DNA from: CAZLPW01 sp964561495
GTDB taxonomy: Bacteria > Fidelibacterota > Marinisomatia > Marinisomatales > UBA1611
Reading direction: 5' to 3'
NCBI GenBank assembly: GCA_964561495.1
Contig: CAZLPW010000007.1
Span: 1 to 61,844, forward strand
Length of the DNA: 61,844 nt
The notes beneath the pieces are model-generated. The model was not told the origin of the DNA. It made no database searches and saw only the letters and a list, made by a program, of their open reading frames with translations. Positions 1 through 9,176 of this stretch are shown in pieces. Each line of letters opens with the position of its first letter. Position 1 is the first letter of the stretch. The translations under genes and the position numbers were made by a program.

Positions 1-1
1 A

Positions 2-475
2 AGCAGAGTTGGACAAGGCCCCTTGCCCTCTGAAATCCACGATAGCATTGCCGACTCTCTCAGAAAAAAAGGCAAAGAATATGGAACAACAACAGGAAGA
101 CCAAGGAGGGTTGGTTGGCTTGATCTGGTTCAAATAAGGCAGGCGGTGAGGGTTAACGGATTAACAGAAATAGCTCTAACAAAATTAGATATTTTGGATG
201 GTTATTCAACTATCCCTGTTTGCGTTAACTATAATATTGATGGAGAAACTATAAGCGAAATGCCCGCAAGCCTTACAAAATATCGAAAAGCAAAGCCAGT
301 TTATAAAAACTTACCTGGTTGGGATAAAATCGATTTAGATAAAATAGACAATGGCTATGAGAGTTTGCCTTCTGAGTTAAAAAACTATGTTAGTTTTATA
401 GAGGACCAAGTTGAGTGTCCTATTAAAATAATATCAGTTGGTCCACAGAGACATGAAACTATTAATAGGTCTTAG
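2..475 (+). CDS. purA: Adenylosuccinate synthetase, C-terminal part (gene starts outside window)
   Basis: PurA joins IMP and aspartate with GTP to make adenylosuccinate, the first step from IMP to AMP in the cytoplasm. The open frame runs from base 2 with no start codon. Its first residues, SRVGQGPLPSEI, match the internal PurA segment TRVGxGPxPTE. The TTGRPRRVGWLDL motif and the end (VGPQRHETI) are characteristic of the PurA C-terminus. About 157 residues are visible, so roughly 270 residues lie upstream. purL follows after 30 bases on the same strand, which makes this the first visible gene of the purine cluster. The TTG at base 23 is internal and is not a start. Confidence 0.95.
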   Translation, partial: SRVGQGPLPSEIHDSIADSLRKKGKEYGTTTGRPRRVGWLDLVQIRQAVRVNGLTEIALTKLDILDGYSTIPVCVNYNIDGETISEMPASLTKYRKAKPVYKNLPGWDKIDLDKIDNGYESLPSELKNYVSFIEDQVECPIKIISVGPQRHETINRS

Positions 476-505
476 CCTAAATTTTAAAAACTAACATAAA
501 GCAGA

Positions 506-2842
506 ATGCCTTTTACCAAAGAAACAATCAACTTCGAGGGGTTATCAAAAAAGGAAATTAATACAAAATTAGCTGAGCTCAATATTCCACTTTCGCCAGA
601 TGAGGTCATAAAAATTCAAAAAAAAATGCTCGGTAGAGCACCCTCTCTTGCAGAACTTGTTCTTTTTTCAATACAGGGGTCTGAACACTGTAGCTATAAA
701 AGCAGCAGAAGTCATTTAAAACAATTTATTAACTCGAGTCCTGATGTGGTTTTGGGAGCAAAAGAAGACGCTGGTGTTGTTTCCATAGCAACAGATAATA
801 ACGGAAATCGGTGGTGTATAGTGATGAGCCACGAATCTCACAATCACCCTTCGCAAATCGTTCCTTATGAAGGGGCAGCAACAGGTGTAGGTGGAAACGT
901 GAGAGATGTAATGTGCATGGGCGCAGAGGTGATTGCTTGTACAAATTCGCTTAGATTTGGAGAAATTAAACGCAATAAAACAAAGTGGATACAAAACGGT
1001 GTGGTTTCTGGAATAGCAGGCTATGGAAATCCCATAGGAGTCCCCACTATTGGCGGGGATATTTATTACAATAAAGGCTACAATGAAAACTGTCTTGTAA
1101 CGCTGGTAACCCTTGGAATAGTTAGAGAAGATCATATTATTCATTCATATGCACCAAAAAATGCTGATGGATATGATTTAATTATTATTGGAAAACCAAC
1201 AGACAACAGTGGTTTTGGGGGCGCAAGCTTTGCATCTCTTGAGCTTGAAGAAGAAAAAAAAGAAAAAAACAAAGGGGCAGTACAAGAACCCAATGCTTTT
1301 CTAGAGAGGCATCTATTAAAAGCGACTTATGCTCTGTTTGATATCATTAAAGAAAAAAACCTTATAGATAAGGTTGGCTTTAAAGATTTGGGCGCTGGTG
1401 GGGTTGCCTGTGCAAGTGTAGAGCTCGCAGAAACATCTGGATACGGGTCAGAGGTTTGGCTTGATAATGTACATATCAGCATAAGCGATCTACACCCATC
1501 GGTTTATTTGTGTAGCGAAACACAAGAAAGGTTCATGTGGGTCGTTCCACCTAAAATCACTCCTCTTGTTTTAGAACACTACAACTGCGTATATGACCTC
1601 CCAGGTGTTAGCTTAGGATCAAGGGCATCTGTAATAGGAAAAATTCGTGATAATGGACAATTTATTGTTCATTACAAAAATGAAACAATTGTTAATGCAA
1701 AAGCAAAAGAAGTCACTAGAGGATTTTTATACAACAGAAAACACAAACCAAAAAAACACGATGTGAGTGAGCCCTCTATTCGCCTTAAAGAAAACTTGAC
1801 AAATGTTTTCTTTAAAATGTTAGCGCATGAAAACATAGCGTCCCGGGAGCCCGTATATGAAACATATGACAAGCAGGTTCAAGGTAGGTCTGTTTTAGAG
1901 GCGGGGGTTTCGGACTCAGGGGTCTTAGCTCCCTTTAACTCAATTGATTTTCCAGAAGAAATAAGAAATGTTGGTGTTGCGCTCTCTTCAGATCAAAACC
2001 CGCGATATTGTGAAATCAGCCCCTATTGGGGTGGTGTCAATGCGGTTGTTGAATCAATGCGGAATGTGGCAGCGACAGGAGCATCGCCGCACGCGGTCTC
2101 TGATTGCCTTTGTTTTGGAAACCCTGAAAAGCCCCATCAGATGTGGCAATTTGTTGAGGCTGTCCGCGGTATAGCGGATGCCTGTAAAACAATCACATTA
2201 AAAGACAACCCAAAATCCCCAACTCCCATAATAGCAGGGAATGTTAGTTTCTACAATGAATCAAAAAGTGGCGCAATTCCCCCAAGTCCAATAGTCAGTT
2301 GCCTTGGAAAGATTAATGACATTTCAAAAACTATTTCTATGGGGTTTCAAAGGCATGATTCCGATATTTTTATGGTCGGCTCTAGAAAAAATGAACTTGG
2401 TGGAAGTTTGTTTTATGAGCTGCATGGAGAGTTGGGGAAAAACGTGCCTAAACCGAATTTAAATTTGGTAAAAAAAGAAATTTTTACTCTTTTAGACTGC
2501 ATTGAAAAAGAACTAATTGAATCCTGTCATGATATAAGTGATGGTGGTACTGCTGTTTGTATAGCTGAAATGTGTTTTGAAAATAAAATTGGGTGCAAAA
2601 TAGCAATCTCTGGAGATTTCCCAACGGAAGTTCTTCTTTTTAGTGAAACCAGCGGTTTTATATTTGAATCAGTTCGTGAAAACAAAGATCAAATATTAAA
2701 TTTGTTTTTATCTAATGACGTCCCGATAACTAAAATTGGTAAAACAAAAAGAGAGCCTACTATTGATTTAAATGGCAAAATTTCGGCGCCGCTAGAAAAG
2801 GCCTACTCTCTTTGGAAATATGGGCTGAGGTCCAAGTTTTAA
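506..2842 (+). CDS. purL: Phosphoribosylformylglycinamidine synthase, small-type catalytic subunit PurL
   Basis: This is the ATP-dependent synthetase subunit that converts FGAR to FGAM using ammonia delivered by PurQ. At 778 residues it is the small PurL form, which needs separate PurQ and PurS, and not the ~1300-residue single-chain form. The family motif EHCSYKSS is at residues 60-67 with its active-site His, and HESHNHPS is at 109-116, followed by a Gly-rich GAATGVGG loop. Two tandem AIR-synthase-like halves are visible. It is slightly longer than the usual ~740 residues. It lies 30 bases after purA and 35 before purM. Its partners are encoded in one fused gene at 9177-10439, separated from it by five kilobases of other genes. 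Confidence 0.95.
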   Translation: MPFTKETINFEGLSKKEINTKLAELNIPLSPDEVIKIQKKMLGRAPSLAELVLFSIQGSEHCSYKSSRSHLKQFINSSPDVVLGAKEDAGVVSIATDNNGNRWCIVMSHESHNHPSQIVPYEGAATGVGGNVRDVMCMGAEVIACTNSLRFGEIKRNKTKWIQNGVVSGIAGYGNPIGVPTIGGDIYYNKGYNENCLVTLVTLGIVREDHIIHSYAPKNADGYDLIIIGKPTDNSGFGGASFASLELEEEKKEKNKGAVQEPNAFLERHLLKATYALFDIIKEKNLIDKVGFKDLGAGGVACASVELAETSGYGSEVWLDNVHISISDLHPSVYLCSETQERFMWVVPPKITPLVLEHYNCVYDLPGVSLGSRASVIGKIRDNGQFIVHYKNETIVNAKAKEVTRGFLYNRKHKPKKHDVSEPSIRLKENLTNVFFKMLAHENIASREPVYETYDKQVQGRSVLEAGVSDSGVLAPFNSIDFPEEIRNVGVALSSDQNPRYCEISPYWGGVNAVVESMRNVAATGASPHAVSDCLCFGNPEKPHQMWQFVEAVRGIADACKTITLKDNPKSPTPIIAGNVSFYNESKSGAIPPSPIVSCLGKINDISKTISMGFQRHDSDIFMVGSRKNELGGSLFYELHGELGKNVPKPNLNLVKKEIFTLLDCIEKELIESCHDISDGGTAVCIAEMCFENKIGCKIAISGDFPTEVLLFSETSGFIFESVRENKDQILNLFLSNDVPITKIGKTKREPTIDLNGKISAPLEKAYSLWKYGLRSKF

Positions 2843-2877
2843 TAATTATAAGATTAAAAATATTTAGTGCATTATAG

Positions 2878-3924
2878 ATGAATAGTAAAAATAAAATAAA
2901 ATATTCTACCGCAGGGGTAGACATAGATGCAGGAAACAAAGCTGTTGAAATAATTAAGGATGAGGTTAAGTCAACTTTTAGTTCAAACGTATTAACTGGA
3001 ATCGGAGGGTTCGGGTCTTTGTTTGAAATAGGAGATCTAATAAAAGATTATAAAAAACCTGTTTTAGTACAAAGCATAGACGGTGTTGGAACAAAAACAA
3101 TTATAGCACGAAAAATGAACAAATATAATACCATTGGCCTTGACCTTTTAAGTGCCGCCGCCAATGACATAATTGTCATGGGGGCACGACCTTTAACATT
3201 TCTTGATTACATTGCAAATGATAAACTAAAACCCAAAACTGTTAAAGAAATTATTATTGGAATTGCACAAGGATGTCGAGATACAGGCGTATCATTAGTA
3301 GGCGGAGAAACAGCAGAAATGCCTGACACCTACCTCCCAAATGAGCATGATTTAGTTGGCATTATTACAGGAATTGTAGAAAAAGATAAAATTATAACAG
3401 GAGAGTCTATTGAAACTAATGATGTAGTTCTTGGGCTCCCTTCTAGTGGTTTACACACTAATGGTTACTCACTTGCTAGAAAGTTGTTTTTTGAAATTGG
3501 AAATCATAAAATAGATAGTGTAATACCAGATTTGGATAAAACAGTTGGGGAAACATTATTAGAGCCTCACATTAACTATACAAACCCTGTGCAATTACTT
3601 TTAAATAAAAATTTTAATATTAAGGGAATTGCCCATATTACTGGAGGAGGGTTAATAGAAAACATTCCACGAATTTTGCCACAGGGATGTGATGTAAAAA
3701 TTCAAAAAAATTCATGGCCACATCTACCCGTTTTTGATGTTATGCAGTCAATCGGAAATTTAGAGGATTTTGAAATGTATAGAACTTTTAATATGGGTAT
3801 AGGTCTAATTTTAATTGTATCTCCTTCATCTGAAAAAGAAGTAAAAACAAATTTAGAAAGCTTTTCTGATGTTTATAATATCGGCCACGTGATTGAAGGC
3901 AATAAAAGAGTTCAGCTTATATAA
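2878..3924 (+). CDS. purM: Phosphoribosylaminoimidazole synthetase (AIR synthetase)
   Basis: PurM closes the imidazole ring of FGAM with ATP to give AIR. The 348-residue length is normal. Family signatures are visible: the N-terminal GVDIDAGNKAV, SIDGVGTK, a GLDLLSAAANDI segment for the metal and nucleotide site, and GGETAEMPD. It belongs to the same structural superfamily as PurL just upstream. The stop codon lies 7 bases before the probable TTG start of the next gene, so the outer-membrane protein that follows is probably co-transcribed with it. Confidence 0.95.
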   Translation: MNSKNKIKYSTAGVDIDAGNKAVEIIKDEVKSTFSSNVLTGIGGFGSLFEIGDLIKDYKKPVLVQSIDGVGTKTIIARKMNKYNTIGLDLLSAAANDIIVMGARPLTFLDYIANDKLKPKTVKEIIIGIAQGCRDTGVSLVGGETAEMPDTYLPNEHDLVGIITGIVEKDKIITGESIETNDVVLGLPSSGLHTNGYSLARKLFFEIGNHKIDSVIPDLDKTVGETLLEPHINYTNPVQLLLNKNFNIKGIAHITGGGLIENIPRILPQGCDVKIQKNSWPHLPVFDVMQSIGNLEDFEMYRTFNMGIGLILIVSPSSEKEVKTNLESFSDVYNIGHVIEGNKRVQLI

Positions 3925-3931
3925 AGGCCAG

Positions 3932-6328
3932 TTGGGTTTCATTATCAGTATTAAAATCATTTTAAAATCATTTTTATTAGTGTTTTCTACGGTTTACTGT
4001 AACTCATATCTAGAAAATTTTAGCCCAGACTCATTAAGGTTTAAAACAGCAACCGCTACGAGGGCTTTCGAAGAACCTATTGTTGATGGAAAACTTGATG
4101 ACGCTATTTGGAGTTCTGCCTCCTCAATCATTGAGTTTTTTCAAGTTGAACCACTCGAACTTAGCACACCCTCAGAAAAAACAATTGCAAGGTTTTTATA
4201 TGATGATGAATCAATTTATATATCCTTTGAGTGTTTTGATTCATCACCAGAAAAAATAAAAAAACCTCTGGTTCGAAGAGATAATTGGTTTTATGGGTTT
4301 GGGGATCAATCTGATTGGGTGGGCATTAGCATTGATTCTAAAAACAATGATTATGACGGTTATTTTTTTGCTTTAAACGCGGCTGGAGCAAAAATGGACG
4401 TTTCCGTATCTGGTCATATGCAATTTGATCGCAGCTGGGATGCTGTTTGGAATTCTGGCATAAATATTAATGAAAATGGATGGACAGCAGAATTTAAAAT
4501 CCCGTTTGCAGTCTTTCAGTTTGAAAACTCTAAAGAAATAATTTGGGGAATAGATTTTATTAGAGGTCATCACAGAACACAAGAGGTTCATAAATGGCCT
4601 GGGCACGCTAAGACAATAAGAGGAAATATATATCAATTAGGCGTTTTAGTTGGAATAAAAGATATTCCAAACCCAAAACAATTAGAGTTATTACCTTTCT
4701 CTCTAAATGGTAAAAAAGGGGGAAGCTATAGTTACCAATTTGGCTTAGACGCTCGATACGGGATCACACCCAATTCAGTAATGAAGGCTACATTAAATCC
4801 AGACTTTGGACAAGTAGAAGCTGACCCCTCTGTCTTAAACCTTACTGCTTTTGAAACATTTTACGATGAAAAAAGACCGTTTTTTTCTGAAGGATCTGAC
4901 TTTTTTAGTGAGAGGCTTGAATTGTTTCATTCTCGAAGAATTGGCAAAAAAGCTAACTACCTAGAGCCTGAGGAAGGTGAACCCAAAAGCCCCTTAGGAA
5001 ACACCACAATTTTAGGCGCTATGAAAGTATTAGGGAGTACTCAATCGGGATTTAACTATGGATTTATTGAAGCAATAACAAATGAGGAGCGCGTTACGTG
5101 GTTATATGATTCAACGAAGACTTCTGTTCTTATTGAACCCTTAACCTATTACAGTGTAGCAAAAATAGAAGCGCCCATGATAAACAAACTATCACGATTG
5201 GGGATTATGGCAACTGATGTTTCAAGAAGAGAAAACCCAGGGGCAACTACGGTAGGATTAAATTGGAACTTGGGTTTATTAGATAATCGACTATTTTCAA
5301 ATGGGCAAATAGCTCAGTCAAATAAGGAAGGAACAATTGGAAATGCTTGGCGATTTAATATTGGATATACAGACCCTTCCTGGTGGAGCGCACGATTTTG
5401 GTATGGAACATATGATGATAAATTTGATATTAATGACATCGGATACCTAAGACGAAACGATTTAAGTTGGATTGGAGGAAGGGTTGAACTAAGAAAACAA
5501 AATCCCTGGGGACCTTTTTTATATAATGAAGTTGAGTTGAAATATATGGAAGAGTGGCGTGGGGATGGCCTAAGGCTGGACAAAGAACTCGAGCTAGAAC
5601 AAAACAACCTCCTCTCAAACTACTGGAGCCTTGGGGTATTTAGCATGCTCAATTTACCGAGCTATAATGATGATGATATTTTTAGATCGGATTTGGCTTG
5701 GGAATATAAAACTGAAATGTGGGGATACATTGGGCCAACTATAAAAACAGATCGAAGAAAAAAAATTATAATTGGCACTGATTTTGGGATCGGGTATGGT
5801 AAAAAACGGGGGCCTGGATACAGAACAAGCATTGGAATAAACGTTCGCCCAATAACACAGTTAAATATAAATATAGAAATAGTGCAAGATTTAAGCCCTG
5901 CTTATATGCAGTGGGTTGATGTTCTTGAGCTATCTGAAGATACTCTTAGAGTGTATGCAAGCTCTGAACAAAAAACCAGAGATATAAACCTTAGAGTAAA
6001 CTGGACATTTTCTCCAGAATTAACACTAGAATGTTTTTTGCAGCCTTTTTACGTAAATATGAATTACAACAAATATTATAACCTTACTGATCCTCGAACT
6101 ATGAATTTGGTTAGATATGATTATCTTTTTAACAACGAAGACCCAGGTTTTTTAATTAAAAATACTGTCGGTACAATGGTTTTAAGGTGGGAATATAAAC
6201 AAGGCAGTACAATATATCTGGTTTATAATATTAACAATAGTAAATATTATTCTAAGAATACAAGTGACTGGAGTAACAGTTCCAATAATGCCATCTTTGT
6301 TAAATTTAATTATTGGCTAAAAATTTAA
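3932..6328 (+). CDS. DUF5916-type outer-membrane protein with N-terminal CBM9-like domain
   Basis: The mature protein begins with a carbohydrate-binding family 9-like beta-sandwich (around VDGKLDDAIW and the next ~170 residues). A long region follows that is rich in alternating aromatic and polar strands and ends in KFNYWLKI, as expected for an outer-membrane beta-barrel of the DUF5916 family. Substrate and function are unknown for this family. The open frame extends up to a TTG at 3893 inside purM. I prefer the in-frame TTG at 3932, because AAAGG lies 4-5 bases before it and it gives a clean signal peptide (hydrophobic stretch, then VYCNS). It directly follows purM, and its presence in a purine operon is unexplained. 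It could have a sensing or glycan role; that is only a guess. Confidence 0.8.
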   Translation: MGFIISIKIILKSFLLVFSTVYCNSYLENFSPDSLRFKTATATRAFEEPIVDGKLDDAIWSSASSIIEFFQVEPLELSTPSEKTIARFLYDDESIYISFECFDSSPEKIKKPLVRRDNWFYGFGDQSDWVGISIDSKNNDYDGYFFALNAAGAKMDVSVSGHMQFDRSWDAVWNSGININENGWTAEFKIPFAVFQFENSKEIIWGIDFIRGHHRTQEVHKWPGHAKTIRGNIYQLGVLVGIKDIPNPKQLELLPFSLNGKKGGSYSYQFGLDARYGITPNSVMKATLNPDFGQVEADPSVLNLTAFETFYDEKRPFFSEGSDFFSERLELFHSRRIGKKANYLEPEEGEPKSPLGNTTILGAMKVLGSTQSGFNYGFIEAITNEERVTWLYDSTKTSVLIEPLTYYSVAKIEAPMINKLSRLGIMATDVSRRENPGATTVGLNWNLGLLDNRLFSNGQIAQSNKEGTIGNAWRFNIGYTDPSWWSARFWYGTYDDKFDINDIGYLRRNDLSWIGGRVELRKQNPWGPFLYNEVELKYMEEWRGDGLRLDKELELEQNNLLSNYWSLGVFSMLNLPSYNDDDIFRSDLAWEYKTEMWGYIGPTIKTDRRKKIIIGTDFGIGYGKKRGPGYRTSIGINVRPITQLNINIEIVQDLSPAYMQWVDVLELSEDTLRVYASSEQKTRDINLRVNWTFSPELTLECFLQPFYVNMNYNKYYNLTDPRTMNLVRYDYLFNNEDPGFLIKNTVGTMVLRWEYKQGSTIYLVYNINNSKYYSKNTSDWSNSSNNAIFVKFNYWLKI

Positions 6329-6369
6329 AAATATTATAATTAATTGTTGTAAGTCGATTTATAAGCTCT

Positions 6370-7710
6370 TTAGATGCGCAGTGCATTCCAATCTCCTTTT
6401 ATTGCAAAAGTCATCCCATTTTGTTGAAGATTAACAAAAAGGGTTTTCCCAGAAGGAGAAAAACACGCCCCAGCAAACTCTGCGCCAGAATATGAGTTTT
6501 GTGCTATTATATAAGGCGTACCATTTGGTCTAATCCCCCACAGCCTGTTTATATTTGAATTATCTTCACATACTATAATATCACCCCATGGTGATAAGGT
6601 AATATTATCAGGCATGTTAAGTGTTTGTTTGTTGTTTATCTCCTGCCAAAGCTCTATAGTATCGCCCGATGAATATTTTGTTGGTCCTGGTGTATATCTC
6701 CAAATTTGCCCCCTTTTTTTTGGTCCACCAGATGTGCAGGTAAAGTAAATTGATTTCCCATCAGTAGCAAGGCCTTCTCCTCTCGCAAAAAAGGAAGCTC
6801 CCTTTTCGGCTCCTTTTTTCCGAAGGGAATCATCTTTTGGGTCTGTGTCACTCAAAGGAACCCACCTTACTTTATATTTAACGCCCTTCAAATAAAAGCC
6901 ATTTTCCCAATTTCGAGTGTCCTGAGGATGCCCCTCTATTGACAAGGCAAAAAGCTTACCTCTGGAAAGTTTTCCCGTTTGGCTTGGAATAAAACGATAG
7001 AATAAACCGTCACTCCGATCTTCAGTTAAAAAAGCATCTCCTGTTGCTGGATCAAAAGCAACAGCCTCATGGGAGAATCTTCCCATTGATTTAATTGGAA
7101 TAGCCTTTTGGAGCCCTCGCTTAACTGTCGGCTTAACTTCAAAAACATATCCATGCGGCTTTCGTAAATCTTTATTTGGTCCTAAAGTTGTCTCCTCACA
7201 GGTTAGCCAAGTACCCCAAGGAGTTGCCCCACCAGCACAGTTTGTTAGAGTTCCAGATAAACTAAGAAACTGCTCTTTAACTTTATTTGTTTTTTCATCA
7301 TAAATAATATTTATAGTCCCACCATAGGCTTTTTTATCATAAAGATTAAAAGACTCAAGAGGATCTTCAATCTGTTTGTTTAAAAATGGGCTTTTTTTAA
7401 TTCCCGAATTTTCATTCAATTCATGATTAACAACTAAAACAACTTTTTCTTCGTTTTGAAAACATGCCATCCCATCAGGTGAATGCGGGACCTGATATCC
7501 ATCACTCATTTTTTCACCATAGGCCGATATTATTTTGTAATCCAAAGCACGATGAAGGGTTAATATTTTATTGGGATCTTTAACTAAAAACTCAGAAGAC
7601 TTATGAGCGGCTGATAACTGATTTGGTTTAAAAAGAGACGCTCCAGAAAAATAAAAACCCAACCCCATTGAAAACCTTGAAACTTTTTTTAAAAATCTTC
7701 TTCTATTCAT
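6370..7710 (-). CDS. PhoX-like (DUF839) Tat-exported phosphatase-family protein
   Basis: This is a six-bladed propeller protein of the PhoX/DUF839 family, whose characterised members are Ca/Fe-dependent periplasmic alkaline phosphatases. The N-terminus MNRRRFLKK followed by a hydrophobic stretch is a twin-arginine signal. Family features visible include WGTWLTCEE, FSHEAVAFDP, TGDAFLTEDRSDGLFYRF and a GAEFAGACFSPSG segment near the C-terminus. An earlier ATG (7776) exists, but it lies inside the upstream gene and would bury the Tat motif, so I start at 7710, 13 bases after the PPK2-Nudix stop. The pair is probably one operon linking phosphate release outside the cell to polyphosphate metabolism inside. 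At ~446 residues it is shorter than classic PhoX, so phosphatase activity is inferred. Confidence 0.82.
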   Translation of the reverse strand: MNRRRFLKKVSRFSMGLGFYFSGASLFKPNQLSAAHKSSEFLVKDPNKILTLHRALDYKIISAYGEKMSDGYQVPHSPDGMACFQNEEKVVLVVNHELNENSGIKKSPFLNKQIEDPLESFNLYDKKAYGGTINIIYDEKTNKVKEQFLSLSGTLTNCAGGATPWGTWLTCEETTLGPNKDLRKPHGYVFEVKPTVKRGLQKAIPIKSMGRFSHEAVAFDPATGDAFLTEDRSDGLFYRFIPSQTGKLSRGKLFALSIEGHPQDTRNWENGFYLKGVKYKVRWVPLSDTDPKDDSLRKKGAEKGASFFARGEGLATDGKSIYFTCTSGGPKKRGQIWRYTPGPTKYSSGDTIELWQEINNKQTLNMPDNITLSPWGDIIVCEDNSNINRLWGIRPNGTPYIIAQNSYSGAEFAGACFSPSGKTLFVNLQQNGMTFAIKGDWNALRI

Positions 7711-7723
7711 ATCTGTTTGTATA

Positions 7724-8995
7724 TCAGTTTTCTTTTGTAAGGATTCTAAAGTCTTCCGTCTGCTTAACATATTCAATTAAATATTGAATATGTCGATGGC
7801 TATTTTCAAGTGGCGATTTTAATGATTTTTTTTCTACCCAAACACACTTGGTAATGTTTTCACTTTTATCTGGCACTAGTTTTGTGTTCATATCACCTTT
7901 AAAAGAAACTAAATACCACATAATTTCTTTTATTGTTTTTTTCTTTTCAATGTTTCTATTATGATGGGTAGGAATTAATTCACATATTATATCTAACTCA
8001 TTTTCGGGCAATCCTGTTTCTTCACTAATCTCCTTTAAAGCAGTCTTTTTTGTGCTCTTGCCTTTTGCGACTATGCCTTTAGGGAGTTCCCACCTATTAT
8101 TTTTTTTTATAAATAGAACCTTTCCTTCACCCAGAACAACGCCACCCGCAGCGTGTATCTTCTCTGCCTCTGGCAACAATGAACAAATAACACTATATTG
8201 CTTTTGAGATAAATTATTAAACAAGATGCCATTAATATTAATATTATAAATTGGGTTTTCTTTTGTCCATTTTTTTTGCTTTAATACTTTTTTCTGGGGA
8301 TAATCTAAAACCTTTAACACATAGCGCATTGCGTTTAAACGAGCTATCATTTTATTATCGCTATTTATAGCAACCCACGGGGCATGCTTAGTTGAGGTCA
8401 GTCTAAACATTTCATTCTTATAGCTGGTTATAATGTGCCAGTTTTTATAAGCCTTCCAATCATTAGGCGACAGTTTCCAATATTTTAGTGTATGCTTTTC
8501 TCTTTTTTGAAATCTAAACTCTTGATTTTCTTTTGAAATAGAAAGGTAAAACTTTATAATAATTAAATCATCATTAATTAACTTTTTTTCCCATTGATTT
8601 ACCTTCTTCATAAAATAATTATACTGAGATTCACTACAATAGCCCATTGAAGGTTGAATAATAGCTCTCGAATACCAACTCCGATCATAAAAAACAATTT
8701 TCCCTTTTTGTGGTAAGCGTTTTTCCCAAGTAAGAAACCAATGTTTATCTTGTTTTTTTGAAGGTACCCCAAGCTCTATAACCTCAACAGCTTTCGGCAT
8801 TAGATGTTCAACAAACCTCTTAATTGTAGAACCTTTTCCTGCGGCATCTCTCCCCTCAAAAACAATTGCTATTCTTTTCCCTTTATCAACAACCCATTCT
8901 TGAAGTTTAAGAAGCTCAACCTGAAGTCGATATTTCTCTTTTCTATATTGATTTATGTTTAATGCGGAATACTCGGTTCTATTATAAACAATCAT
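7724..8995 (-). CDS. Polyphosphate kinase 2 fused to a Nudix domain
   Basis: Residues ~20-245 are a PPK2 domain, which transfers phosphate between polyphosphate and nucleoside mono- or diphosphates. Walker A is G48-RDAAGKGS-56, the Walker B-like FYDRSWY is at 102-108, and the lid region FRFQKREKHTLKYWKLSP is near 160-177. Residues ~280-423 form a Nudix hydrolase domain (AAGGVVLGEGKVLFIKK, then the Nudix box at 307-329). The box keeps the catalytic core EISEETG (E322, E325, E326), but the first conserved Glu is Lys313 and the usual Arg is Lys321. The result could be a weakened or altered hydrolase. A linker of ~35 residues joins the two. A PhoX-like gene lies downstream and purQ is divergent. 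Stand-alone PPK2 is normally ~270-300 residues, so this is a true fusion, with no frameshift visible. Confidence 0.9.
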   Translation of the reverse strand: MIVYNRTEYSALNINQYRKEKYRLQVELLKLQEWVVDKGKRIAIVFEGRDAAGKGSTIKRFVEHLMPKAVEVIELGVPSKKQDKHWFLTWEKRLPQKGKIVFYDRSWYSRAIIQPSMGYCSESQYNYFMKKVNQWEKKLINDDLIIIKFYLSISKENQEFRFQKREKHTLKYWKLSPNDWKAYKNWHIITSYKNEMFRLTSTKHAPWVAINSDNKMIARLNAMRYVLKVLDYPQKKVLKQKKWTKENPIYNININGILFNNLSQKQYSVICSLLPEAEKIHAAGGVVLGEGKVLFIKKNNRWELPKGIVAKGKSTKKTALKEISEETGLPENELDIICELIPTHHNRNIEKKKTIKEIMWYLVSFKGDMNTKLVPDKSENITKCVWVEKKSLKSPLENSHRHIQYLIEYVKQTEDFRILTKEN

Positions 8996-9176
8996 GTTAA
9001 AAATTAATTATAATAAATATGGTATATACATACTGATAAAAACTTATATAATGTAAACCTATCTATGAAAACAGATTTTTATTATAAAAACAGACTGAAC
9101 CTTTTGCCCCCTTCTTTTGTGTCATGTTAAATTAAAGCTTTCCTTTTATATTAATCTTTAATAATTATATGAATTA
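8996..9176. promoter_or_regulatory. Divergent intergenic region between ppk2-nudix and purQS
   Basis: These 181 bases separate the leftward PPK2-Nudix gene from the rightward purQS operon, so both promoters should lie here. It is strongly AT-rich. I see no convincing -35/-10 pair, no PUR box and no riboswitch-like GC-rich fold. The start of purQS has no clear Shine-Dalgarno sequence. Confidence 0.45.

Noticed and set aside
716..1144. Minus-strand frame of 142 codons opposite purL
   Set aside because: It overlaps a conserved catalytic region of purL, and its Cys/His/Ile-rich translation looks non-coding.
6329..6369. Possible bidirectional terminator between convergent genes
   Set aside because: The 41-base gap is AT-rich but I found no stable hairpin.
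7711..7776. Upstream ATG for the PhoX-like gene
   Set aside because: It lies inside the PPK2-Nudix gene and would place 22 residues before the Tat signal.
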